From: Phocaeicola dorei
Lineage (GTDB): Bacteria; Bacteroidota; Bacteroidia; Bacteroidales; Bacteroidaceae
Length of the DNA stretch: 64,000 nucleotides
Direction: 5' to 3'
Assembly: GCF_013009555.1 (NCBI RefSeq)
Contig: NZ_CP046176.1
Coordinates: 2,511,501 to 2,575,500 of the forward strand
Part shown: positions 36,291 to 43,002 of the stretch, piece after piece
Layout: every line of letters begins with the position of its first letter
How positions within the stretch are numbered: the first letter of the stretch is position 1
Program-made: the position numbers and the translations under genes
The notes under the pieces: generated by a model
What the model saw: only the letters and a program-made list of their open reading frames with translations
Databases searched by the model: none
What the model was told of the DNA's origin: nothing

Positions 36291-37484
36291 TTATTCCGCT
36301 CTCATTATCTCTATCGGATTAAAGGTATCCACAGCAATACGGGTACACTGTGTTACCTTCTTGTTGATTTGTGTTATACCTTTTGTGAACAGGGCCTTGC
36401 TCTCTTCCGAAACCGAATTGAATACAATGACTCCGTCAGGCAACAGCACTTCTTTGATTTTTTGTAGAATCTCTATCATTTTTCCTCCATGACCACCTAT
36501 AAATACGGCATCGGGGGCGGGAAGCCCGCCGAGTTCCGTTTCCAGAAAATCACCCATGACGGTTGTAATGCCGGGCGTGCCGAATTTACGACTGTTGCGT
36601 TCCATTAACTCTTTACCTTCCGTACGCTGTTCGAATGCTGTCACTTTCAGCTCCGGAAATTGGAGTTTGGCTTCTATGGAAACGGAACCGGTGCAGAAAC
36701 CGATGTCCCAGAATGATTTCTTTTCCCTTAATGTCAGCATACTGAGAGTAAGCAAGCGGACAGGCATTTTGGTAATCATTTTGTTGCGTCCGTTCAACAA
36801 ATGAAATTCACTTTCGGGAATTCCGAACGGACGGGGATGCACCTTGTTTCTTTGCAGTATCAGGCAATTGGGAAAGCGGAAAGCAGATTGGGAGGCTTCC
36901 TCTAAAGAGAATGTACGTACAGATTCTTCCTCGCCATTGCCTAATGCTTCCCCCACGGTCATGCGGTAGTTGTCATATCCATACTCCAGCATCCGGGCGG
37001 CAATGGTGGCAGGTGTCTTTTCCCGGTCGGTCAACACGCCTATCAGTTTATCTCCTCTGATTAAAGCAGAGTCGAATGCATCCCAAGGACGTCCGGTCAG
37101 CGACAAGGTCTGCATCTCCTGATAGGGGAGCAATATACGGTGTGCCAGCATTTGCAGCGAGTTGAAGGTGGGGAATAAGATAATCTTTGCCGACGGGAGT
37201 TTTCTCATGACGGTATTGGCGAAGCCGAAAAACAACGGGTCGCCTGAAGCGAAAACAATTATTTCGGGATGTTCCTCGTAACGGGAGAATACCGCATCCA
37301 GCGGGACGGTGATGTCTATCCATACGGCATCTTCCGGCAAATAAGCGTGTACCAATTCATGATGACGTTTTCCTCCCGAGAAGACTTTCCCTTGAGAAAC
37401 CAAGTTCCGGATTTCAGGAGAAAGAAATTGATTCCGGTCATCGCTTATACCTATTATATAGAATGTTTGCATGGACTTATACAT
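36291..37484 (-). CDS. CbiE-CbiT (CobL-like): precorrin-6Y C5,15-methyltransferase, decarboxylating
   Basis: The 397-residue protein joins CbiE (about 1-200; MQTFYIIGISDDRNQFLSPE, FASGDPLFFGFANTV, PYQEMQTLSL) to CbiT (about 205-397). The CbiT part has SAM motif FWDIGFCTGSVSIEAKLQFP and FIGGHGGKMIEIL. It methylates C-5 and C-15 and decarboxylates the C-12 acetate. The start at 37484 overlaps the preceding gene by 8 bp; the ATG at 37472 (MQTFYI) is an equally good choice, with 4 bp spacing. It belongs to the four-gene corrin run. Confidence 0.92.
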   Translation of the reverse strand: MYKSMQTFYIIGISDDRNQFLSPEIRNLVSQGKVFSGGKRHHELVHAYLPEDAVWIDITVPLDAVFSRYEEHPEIIVFASGDPLFFGFANTVMRKLPSAKIILFPTFNSLQMLAHRILLPYQEMQTLSLTGRPWDAFDSALIRGDKLIGVLTDREKTPATIAARMLEYGYDNYRMTVGEALGNGEEESVRTFSLEEASQSAFRFPNCLILQRNKVHPRPFGIPESEFHLLNGRNKMITKMPVRLLTLSMLTLREKKSFWDIGFCTGSVSIEAKLQFPELKVTAFEQRTEGKELMERNSRKFGTPGITTVMGDFLETELGGLPAPDAVFIGGHGGKMIEILQKIKEVLLPDGVIVFNSVSEESKALFTKGITQINKKVTQCTRIAVDTFNPIEIMRAE

Positions 37485-38883
37485 CTCTTCCCGGTTTCAG
37501 TTGTTCCGCATCATCAAAAGTAAGGATGGCATTTACCAGAGTCGCTGCCAGATTGCTTCCCCCTTTGCGTCCTTCTACTATCAGTTTGGGGATGTGGCTG
37601 AAAGGTTTCACCATGTGTTTGCTTTCGCAAACGTGCACAAAGCCCACCGGAGCAGCGATGATACCGCATGGATGCGCTTTTTCTTTCCGTATCAGGTCAC
37701 ACAGTTCCATCAATGCTGTAGGGGCATTACCGAATACATATAAAGCTTCCGGATGTTCCTCTGCTGCCATACGTATACCGGCCTGTGTACGGGTGATTCC
37801 TTTTTCTTTTGCCAATGCTGCCGCGCGTTCGTCACCCAGATAGCATTTCACCCCGATGCCCATCCGTTCCAAAGCACCTTTACGGATGCCCGCGGCAGCC
37901 ATCGTCACATCCGTAATAATTGTACGTACTTTTCCTTCATTCAATATTTTATACAGACATTCTACGGCAAGAGGATCTACATGCAATATGTTTTCCATCT
38001 CGAAATCGGCTGTGGTATGGATGGCATGCAGTAACGCCCATTTGTGATCCGAAGGAATATTTTTATTTTTCAATTCTTTCTCAATAGTACGGAAACTGTT
38101 TATCATAATTTCCTGACCGATTCCTGTCGCATCGGTGGTCTTTTCCCGGTAATAACCACGCGGAGTGATTAATTTCCATTCCCGATAATAAGACTGGGAG
38201 TTGCCAATCAATACCACTGTAAACATATCCACCTGTTCGGGATCGAATTCTTGCAAAGTGGTGATTGTCACAGTTTCTTCCTTACGTCCGGCCTGACGCA
38301 CAAAGCCTACCGGGGTTTCGGCTTCACGCTCTTTCAGAAAAATTTCTTTTAATCTGTAGAGTTGCCAATACCGCCCTTCGCTTTTGGGATTATAGACTGC
38401 CGTTACGAAATCTGCCGTTGCGGCTGCATGGATGCGTTTTTCAATCCGGTCCCATGGCGTCATGAGGTCGGAGAGAGAAATCACACAGAAATCGTGACCG
38501 ATGGGTGCTCCTAACAGGGAAGCCGCTTTCTGAAAAGCACTGATACCCGGCAATACTTCTATTTCTACCCGGCTGCCACGCTCGCGTTTCATTTCGTAAA
38601 CCAGCGGAGCCATGCCATAAATTCCGGCATCTCCCGAGCTGATAACGCATACAGTCTTTCCTTGTTCCGCCAGCTCGAAAGCCTGTTCGGCACGTGCTTT
38701 TTCACGTTTCATTCCGGTGTCTATACATTCGGTGCCCGGTTCCAGGTAGGGCTTGATAAACTGGAAATAGTATTTATAGCCGATTACTACATCGCTGTTT
38801 TTTACTGCTTGTATTACAGCGGGAGTCATATCTTCAGGTGAGCCGGGACCAATGCCGGCTACGATTAATTGGGCCTTTTTCAT
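37477..38883 (-). CDS. CobJ-CbiC fusion: precorrin-3B C17-methyltransferase / precorrin-8X methylmutase
   Basis: The 468-residue protein has a CobJ/CbiH methylase (1-~245; LIVAGIGPGSPEDMTPAVIQ, ISSGDAGIYGMAPLV, LPGISAFQKAASLLGAPIGH, FVTAVYNPKSEGRYWQL). A CbiC/CobH methylmutase follows (~255-468; TDVTMAAAGIRKGAL, VFGNAPTALMELCDL, IAAPVGFVHVCESKH). It therefore carries out ring contraction and the final methyl migration to hydrogenobyrinate or cobyrinate. It is the first gene of the minus-strand corrin run and is preceded by a leader of about 178 nt. Confidence 0.92.
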   Translation of the reverse strand: MKKAQLIVAGIGPGSPEDMTPAVIQAVKNSDVVIGYKYYFQFIKPYLEPGTECIDTGMKREKARAEQAFELAEQGKTVCVISSGDAGIYGMAPLVYEMKRERGSRVEIEVLPGISAFQKAASLLGAPIGHDFCVISLSDLMTPWDRIEKRIHAAATADFVTAVYNPKSEGRYWQLYRLKEIFLKEREAETPVGFVRQAGRKEETVTITTLQEFDPEQVDMFTVVLIGNSQSYYREWKLITPRGYYREKTTDATGIGQEIMINSFRTIEKELKNKNIPSDHKWALLHAIHTTADFEMENILHVDPLAVECLYKILNEGKVRTIITDVTMAAAGIRKGALERMGIGVKCYLGDERAAALAKEKGITRTQAGIRMAAEEHPEALYVFGNAPTALMELCDLIRKEKAHPCGIIAAPVGFVHVCESKHMVKPFSHIPKLIVEGRKGGSNLAATLVNAILTFDDAEQLKPGRDV

Positions 38884-39075
38884 TTTTTATTATATAATTA
38901 TTCCTCTCCGGAAATCTAATTTAAAAGTTTCCTTCAGTGCTTTCAGTCAATATAATCCTCTGAATGACAATACGCTGTCCTGACAGTAGTTCCTTCATCT
39001 TGCTTTCAGGCTTTTACATAGACGGACTGAAAGTGATAGCTGGCATGAGGAGCCAAACTTAACCGTACAAAGTTA
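38884..39075 (-). promoter_or_regulatory. Promoter and structured leader of the corrin biosynthesis run
   Basis: The minus-strand -7 box TAACTTTG (39068-39075) has CTTG 19 bp upstream (39095-39098). The predicted transcript starts near 39061, giving a leader of about 178 nt. It contains a perfect 9-bp long-range pairing (plus coordinates 38940-38948 with 39025-39033, CTTTCAGTC/GACTGAAAG) and two related direct repeats (CTGAAAGCA...TGAAGGAA). The conserved cobalamin riboswitch core (GGGAA, CCCGC/GCTGT, GCCACTG, GACCTGCC), so clear elsewhere in this window, is absent. Confidence 0.45.
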
Positions 39076-39332
39076 CTTATTTGAACGGGAGAAACAAGTC
39101 TTTTCTTGCTATAATTATAGAAATCTTTTTTTATCAGGCTTAATAATGAATAAGGCATCATTCAGAATGTGCCGTAATCGGGAAGCCGGCAAAGCAGAGG
39201 ATATTGCCGGTGAAAATTTAAACAGGAACTAAAAATAATAGAGATTTGCTGATAGATAAGTTTGAAGAAAAAATGTTGGCGGAATCATTGGGGGGCACTA
39301 TGGGGATGGTTAAGCCTTTTTATTCCTGCACT
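39076..39332. other. Gap without recognisable gene
   Basis: Nothing could be assigned here. A 15-nt stretch near 39200 (GAGGATATTGCCGGT) also occurs at the 3' end of the DXS-like gene at about 44.74 kb, which may be chance or a small remnant. Confidence 0.3.
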
Positions 39333-39468
39333 TAACCCTTTTTAAACCTCTGATTTCTATCTCCATAGCCTTTGGAGTTAACTCCAAAGCTTATGGAGAT
39401 AACTCCAAAGGCTATGGATTTAACTCCGCAAGCTTGGGAGATAGAAATCATACGTTCAAAAAGGCTTA
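39333..39468. repeat. Palindromic element of four 21-bp units with 32-bp terminal inverted repeats
   Basis: Positions 39333-39364 and the complement of 39437-39468 match at 28 of 32 positions. Between 39359 and 39442 lie four consecutive 21-bp units (39359-39379, 39380-39400, 39401-39421, 39422-39442) of the form (A)CTCCnnAGCnTnTGGAG, each an imperfect palindrome. Larger nested pairings, such as CATAGCCTTTGGAGTTA with its exact complement, also exist. No coding frame is present. It may be a small non-autonomous mobile element, an array of binding sites, or a structured RNA. Confidence 0.7.
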
Positions 39469-39561
39469 GTCACAAAGATGTGAGAGCTTAGGAATCGGTT
39501 TGCCGGAGTTTGTCCTGTATGGAAAAAACTGCCTCCGCTGTTTGTATCATATCGGATTCCG

Positions 39562-40122
39562 TTATTTTAAGGCCTTGCCATCCGAGAAAGCATTACCCAC
39601 TTTTTCTCCTACTTTCAGATAATCATTATTGAACGGGTCGAAGATGACGGGAATAACTTTGGAGGCATCCACTTTTCCATTCTTATCCAGTGCACGTTCA
39701 TCTACACTTACATTGACTATTTCGCCGCGCAGGATACAGGTTTCGGGATTGTAATCCTTCAGCTTGCATTCCACAGCTACGGATAATTCATCAATCAGCG
39801 GGGCATCCACAAACTCCGACCGGGTGGCATGGAATCCCGCACGGGCGAATTTGTCCGGAACCTTGTTGCCCGAAACAATGCCTACATAATCGCAAGCGAT
39901 GATTTGCCCGGCTTCTGCCATGCTCACTGTGAATGCTTTGCGTTTCAGAATGTTGGCCGTTGTCTTGTGACCTTCACTGATACAAATACTGATTTCATTC
40001 ATTTCACTGATACCGCCCCAAGCCGCATTCATGGCATTGGGAATACCGTTTTCATCGTATGCGGCGATGATAAATACCGGTTGCGGATAGGTAAAAGGTT
40101 TTGCTCCTAAATTCTTTCTCAT
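39562..40122 (-). CDS. Flavin reductase family protein
   Basis: The 186-residue protein belongs to the FMN-binding split-barrel flavin reductase family. It has PQPVFIIAAYDENGIPNAMNAAWGG at the N-terminus and HKTTANILKRKAFTVSMAEA and CDYVGIVSGNKVPDKFARAG in the core. It has no signal peptide, so it is cytosolic. It starts 5 bp after the flavodoxin gene and is co-transcribed with it from a promoter carrying the AraC-type 21-bp half-site pair. Members reduce free flavin or bind it for electron transfer; the substrate is unknown. Confidence 0.88.
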   Translation of the reverse strand: MRKNLGAKPFTYPQPVFIIAAYDENGIPNAMNAAWGGISEMNEISICISEGHKTTANILKRKAFTVSMAEAGQIIACDYVGIVSGNKVPDKFARAGFHATRSEFVDAPLIDELSVAVECKLKDYNPETCILRGEIVNVSVDERALDKNGKVDASKVIPVIFDPFNNDYLKVGEKVGNAFSDGKALK

Positions 40123-40127
40123 ACTAT

Positions 40128-40664
40128 TTATTTTTTAGTCCATTGTTTAATCTCTTCTTTGGTAGCACCGTTCATCAGCCTGCCTTTCTGCCAGTTCAGG
40201 TTGGGATAGGCTTTCTTTAATTCTTGTTCGGCGTTAGAAATGCGGCTTCCACCCGAGGTAGCGAATGGAATGAGGATCTTGCCTGTGAAATCACCTTTTT
40301 CTATAAAACTGTTGATGATTCTTGGAGCCAGGTTCCACCAAATGGGGAAACCGATATAGATGGTATCATAGGTTGCCAAGTTTTTGGGCTGGGAACGCAA
40401 TGCGGGACGTGACAGGGCGTCTGCCATTTCCACACTGCTGCGCGAGGATTTGTCGTGCCAGTCCAGGTCGGCGGAGGTATATTTCTTTGCAGGTTGTATT
40501 TCGTAGAGGGCTCCGCCTGTCACCTCCGCTACCTGTTTGGCAGCTTTCTCTGTTGTACCTGTTGCCGAGAAGTAAGCTACTAATGTTCTGTTGCTCTGTT
40601 TCTGTGCGTTTACGGTAATACACAGTATCATGATTACCGTCATAAATAATCCGAGTCTTTTCAT
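40128..40664 (-). CDS. Exported flavodoxin
   Basis: The start at 40664 (MKRLGLFMTVIMILCITVNAQ) gives 178 residues with a signal peptide; an in-frame start at 40718 lies at the -7 box and is excluded. The mature part is a flavodoxin with the FMN-phosphate loop FSATGTTEKAA, followed by IGFPIWWNLAPRIINSF and FATSGGSRISNAE. Export of an electron-transfer flavoprotein to the periplasm is notable. It heads a two-gene operon with the flavin reductase, divergent from two AraC regulators. Confidence 0.88.
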   Translation of the reverse strand: MKRLGLFMTVIMILCITVNAQKQSNRTLVAYFSATGTTEKAAKQVAEVTGGALYEIQPAKKYTSADLDWHDKSSRSSVEMADALSRPALRSQPKNLATYDTIYIGFPIWWNLAPRIINSFIEKGDFTGKILIPFATSGGSRISNAEQELKKAYPNLNWQKGRLMNGATKEEIKQWTKK

Positions 40665-40715
40665 ACGATTGATGTTATTTGGTTCAAATATACGTTTTAA
40701 TATTTTATGATGTTG

Positions 40716-40779
40716 CAAATTTAGGTATATTTGCTTGGGTTCTTTGTAGATAAATTACGGGTATCCTAACCTTAATTAC
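40716..40779 (-). promoter_or_regulatory. Flavodoxin promoter with AraC-type half-site pair
   Basis: On the minus strand GTAATT begins at 40779 and again at 40758 (21 bp apart). The -7 box TAAATTTG occupies 40723-40716, starting exactly 35 bp after the proximal GTAATT. The 19-bp segment 40740-40758 is repeated perfectly, in inverted orientation on the chromosome, at 42882-42900 before the DXS-like gene. This arrangement fits activation by an AraC-type protein overlapping the -33 region. Confidence 0.72.
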
Positions 40780-40861
40780 AGATTCTGCCATATAATATGG
40801 AGGGGTAGTCCGGCAGGAACATTCCGGCTCTTCTTTTTATTCCCGGATGGGATAAGATTCA

Positions 40862-40925
40862 GTAACTAAGGTAAAATAATCCGTAATTGGGGTTATAACC
40901 TTGTCCGGATAACCTCCTATTTTTG
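40862..40925 (+). promoter_or_regulatory. AraC-pair promoter with the same half-site spacing
   Basis: GTAACT begins at 40862 and GTAATT at 40883 (21 bp apart). The -7 box TATTTTTG starts at 40918, exactly 35 bp after the proximal site. The distal unit GTAACTAAGGTAA matches the flavodoxin distal unit GTAATTAAGGTTA at 11 of 13 positions. A perfect palindrome GGTTATAACC lies at 40891-40900. Autoregulation is likely. Confidence 0.68.
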
Positions 40926-40985
40926 TAACCGTATTATTCAAATAACTGAAAAAGCTATATTTTAGCAGGCATTAAACAAGTTAGA

Positions 40986-41897
40986 ATGATGGATAAAATA
41001 TTAAATTTAGACAGTGTGGACCAATATAACAGTCTATACGGACTTGAAACACTGAATCCGTTGGTCAGTGTCATTGATTTGAACAAGGCTACCCGGCAGA
41101 TGGACTATGTGCACTGGAACTATGGTGTTTATGCACTTTATCTGAAATTGGAGAAAGCTTGTGATATCAAGTACGGGCGTCGGAGTTATGACTATCAGGA
41201 AGGAACCGTAGTATGTTTTGCTCCGGGACAAACAACGGAAACCACATTGACCACCGACCGTGTGCAGTTGAATGTGCTTGGAATTCTTTTTCATCCGGAT
41301 TTGTTACGGGGGACTACGCTTGGAAAAACAATAAAGAAATATACTTTCTTTTCGTATGAAGTGAGCGAGGCGCTGCACCTTTCGGAAGATGAGCGCAATA
41401 TTATGACAGATTGCCTGAAGATTATCCGTATGGAACTGGAACGGGGGGTGGACAAGCATAGTAAGACCTTGCTGGTAAACTATATAGAACTGCTTCTTAA
41501 TTACTGTATGCGTTTTTATGAACGTCAGTTCGCCACCCGCAGTCATTCGAACCGTGATGTGTTGACACGCTTTGAAGGGTTGCTTGACGATTATTTTGAG
41601 GGCGAACTTGCCGAGCGTGACGGATTGCCTACCGTGAAATACTTTGCTGACAAACTGTGCCTTTCATCCAACTACTTCGGGGATATGTTCAAGAAGGAAA
41701 CCGGCAAGACCCCACAGGAATATATTCAGGAAAAAGTGATAGAACTGGCGAAAGAACGGATGTCCGACAGGAGAGAAACCGTCAGCAGGGTAGCTTATTC
41801 ACTGGGATTTCAATATCCGCAGCATTTCTGCCGGTTGTTCAAGAAGCGTGTGGGCTGTACACCGAATGAATATCGTACACAAAACCTTCCTTTATAG
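40986..41897 (+). CDS. AraC-family regulator 1 of a tandem pair
   Basis: The 303-residue protein has an N-terminal cupin-like domain (about 1-180) and a C-terminal AraC DNA-binding domain (about 205-300). The DNA-binding domain contains VKYFADKLCLSSNYFGDMFKKETG, then VSRVAYSLGFQYPQHFCRLF and a GCTPNEYR end. It is a paralogue of the next gene, 19 bp downstream. Its promoter carries the 21-bp-spaced GTAA half-sites shared with the flavodoxin and DXS-like promoters, so it is a candidate activator of all three units. The effector is unknown. Confidence 0.92.
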   Translation: MMDKILNLDSVDQYNSLYGLETLNPLVSVIDLNKATRQMDYVHWNYGVYALYLKLEKACDIKYGRRSYDYQEGTVVCFAPGQTTETTLTTDRVQLNVLGILFHPDLLRGTTLGKTIKKYTFFSYEVSEALHLSEDERNIMTDCLKIIRMELERGVDKHSKTLLVNYIELLLNYCMRFYERQFATRSHSNRDVLTRFEGLLDDYFEGELAERDGLPTVKYFADKLCLSSNYFGDMFKKETGKTPQEYIQEKVIELAKERMSDRRETVSRVAYSLGFQYPQHFCRLFKKRVGCTPNEYRTQNLPL

Positions 41898-41916
41898 TAT
41901 CCTGTTTTAACAAGCA

Positions 41917-42816
41917 ATGAAAGAGACTATGTTGGACTTGAGGACTGTATATGAATGTAATCGCTGTCTGGGTTGCAAGACATTGCATCCGCAGGTGAGC
42001 ATCATCAATCTGGAGAATCCTTCATTGGAAGAGGATGCGGTGAAATTTGAATTCTATGCTGTCTTGCTGATTGAGGATTGTCCGAGCGGTTGTTGCTGCT
42101 GCGGACGGAAATATTATGATTACTCCAATGCTACCATGGTGTTTCTCACTCCCGGCGAGATCTTTCGTATGAGTAAGGAGAATACGTTGCCGGATAAAGG
42201 ATATCTTTTGGCATTTCATCCTGACCTGTTGTTCCGCACCTCACTGAAGAATCATATTAAAAATTATACCTTTTTCCATTATCGCAAGGAAGAAGCGCTG
42301 CATCTTTCACGGCGTGAGACAGAGAAAGTGACGTGTTGCCTCTCGAATATAGAGGATGAGTTGCATCATCCCATTGATACTCATAGCAGTATTATTCTTT
42401 CCCGGCATATAGAACTTCTGTTGGATTATTGCACCCGGTATTATGAACGTCAGTTTATTACCCGTGAGAATAAGAACAAGGCTCTTTTGGAAAACATGGA
42501 ACGTTTGTTTGTGGAATATATCGCATCCGGAAGATTGCAGGGCGGCAAGTTGCCCACATCCGGCTATATGGCGGGAGAGCTTGATTTGTCTGTCGCTTAC
42601 TTCAATGATCTGCTGAGATTTGAAACCGGCAAGACTTTGGAGGAATATTTTCAACTGAAGCGGCTGGATATAGCCAGGCACATGTTGTTGCAGGACGGTC
42701 ATACGCCTGCTGCTGTGGCACGGAAGTTAGGCTATCCTAATGTGCAGTGCTTCAGTGTGCTTTTCAAGAAAATAACAGGTGTCGCCCCCAGTGATTACCG
42801 GCTCTCGCAGAATTGA
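41917..42816 (+). CDS. AraC-family regulator 2, cysteine-rich sensor domain
   Basis: The 299-residue paralogue of the preceding regulator has the C-terminal AraC domain intact (MAGELDLSVAYFNDLLRFETG, VARKLGYPNVQCFSVLFKKI, APSDYRLS). Its N-terminal domain differs by two cysteine clusters: CNRCLGC (Cys14, 17, 20) where the first paralogue has YNSLYGL, and CPSGCCCC (Cys55, 59-62). Eight such cysteines suggest metal or cluster binding, or a thiol redox switch. It is co-transcribed with the first AraC gene and lies 186 bp upstream of the DXS-like gene. Confidence 0.92.
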   Translation: MKETMLDLRTVYECNRCLGCKTLHPQVSIINLENPSLEEDAVKFEFYAVLLIEDCPSGCCCCGRKYYDYSNATMVFLTPGEIFRMSKENTLPDKGYLLAFHPDLLFRTSLKNHIKNYTFFHYRKEEALHLSRRETEKVTCCLSNIEDELHHPIDTHSSIILSRHIELLLDYCTRYYERQFITRENKNKALLENMERLFVEYIASGRLQGGKLPTSGYMAGELDLSVAYFNDLLRFETGKTLEEYFQLKRLDIARHMLLQDGHTPAAVARKLGYPNVQCFSVLFKKITGVAPSDYRLSQN

Positions 42817-42860
42817 TAACCGGGTTGCAATACCATGTTTTTGTGATACAGTTCCTTTCT

Positions 42861-42924
42861 GTAAAAATGGTAATTCTATCTGTAATTTATCTACAAAGAA
42901 TGAATGGGGGCTGGCTTATCTTTG
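42861..42924 (+). promoter_or_regulatory. DXS-like gene promoter with the same half-site spacing
   Basis: GTAAAA begins at 42861 and GTAATT at 42882 (21 bp apart). The -7 box TATCTTTG starts at 42917, exactly 35 bp after the proximal site. The 19 bp at 42882-42900 match the flavodoxin operator perfectly. No TTTG is seen at the normal -33 position, as expected for an activator-dependent promoter. Confidence 0.72.
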
Positions 42925-43002
42925 CATTGTGAAGTGAAAGCGGCTTTGTTCGCATCGGAATGAAGTAAGACAACAGATGAAATCATTTAAATAGGTAGAA
43001 CG

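Noticed and set aside
38884..39075. Classical cobalamin riboswitch before the corrin biosynthesis run
   Set aside because: None of the conserved boxes that are obvious in the four other elements could be found on the minus strand.
39359..39442. CRISPR-like array
   Set aside because: The 21-bp units are contiguous without spacers and no cas gene is nearby.
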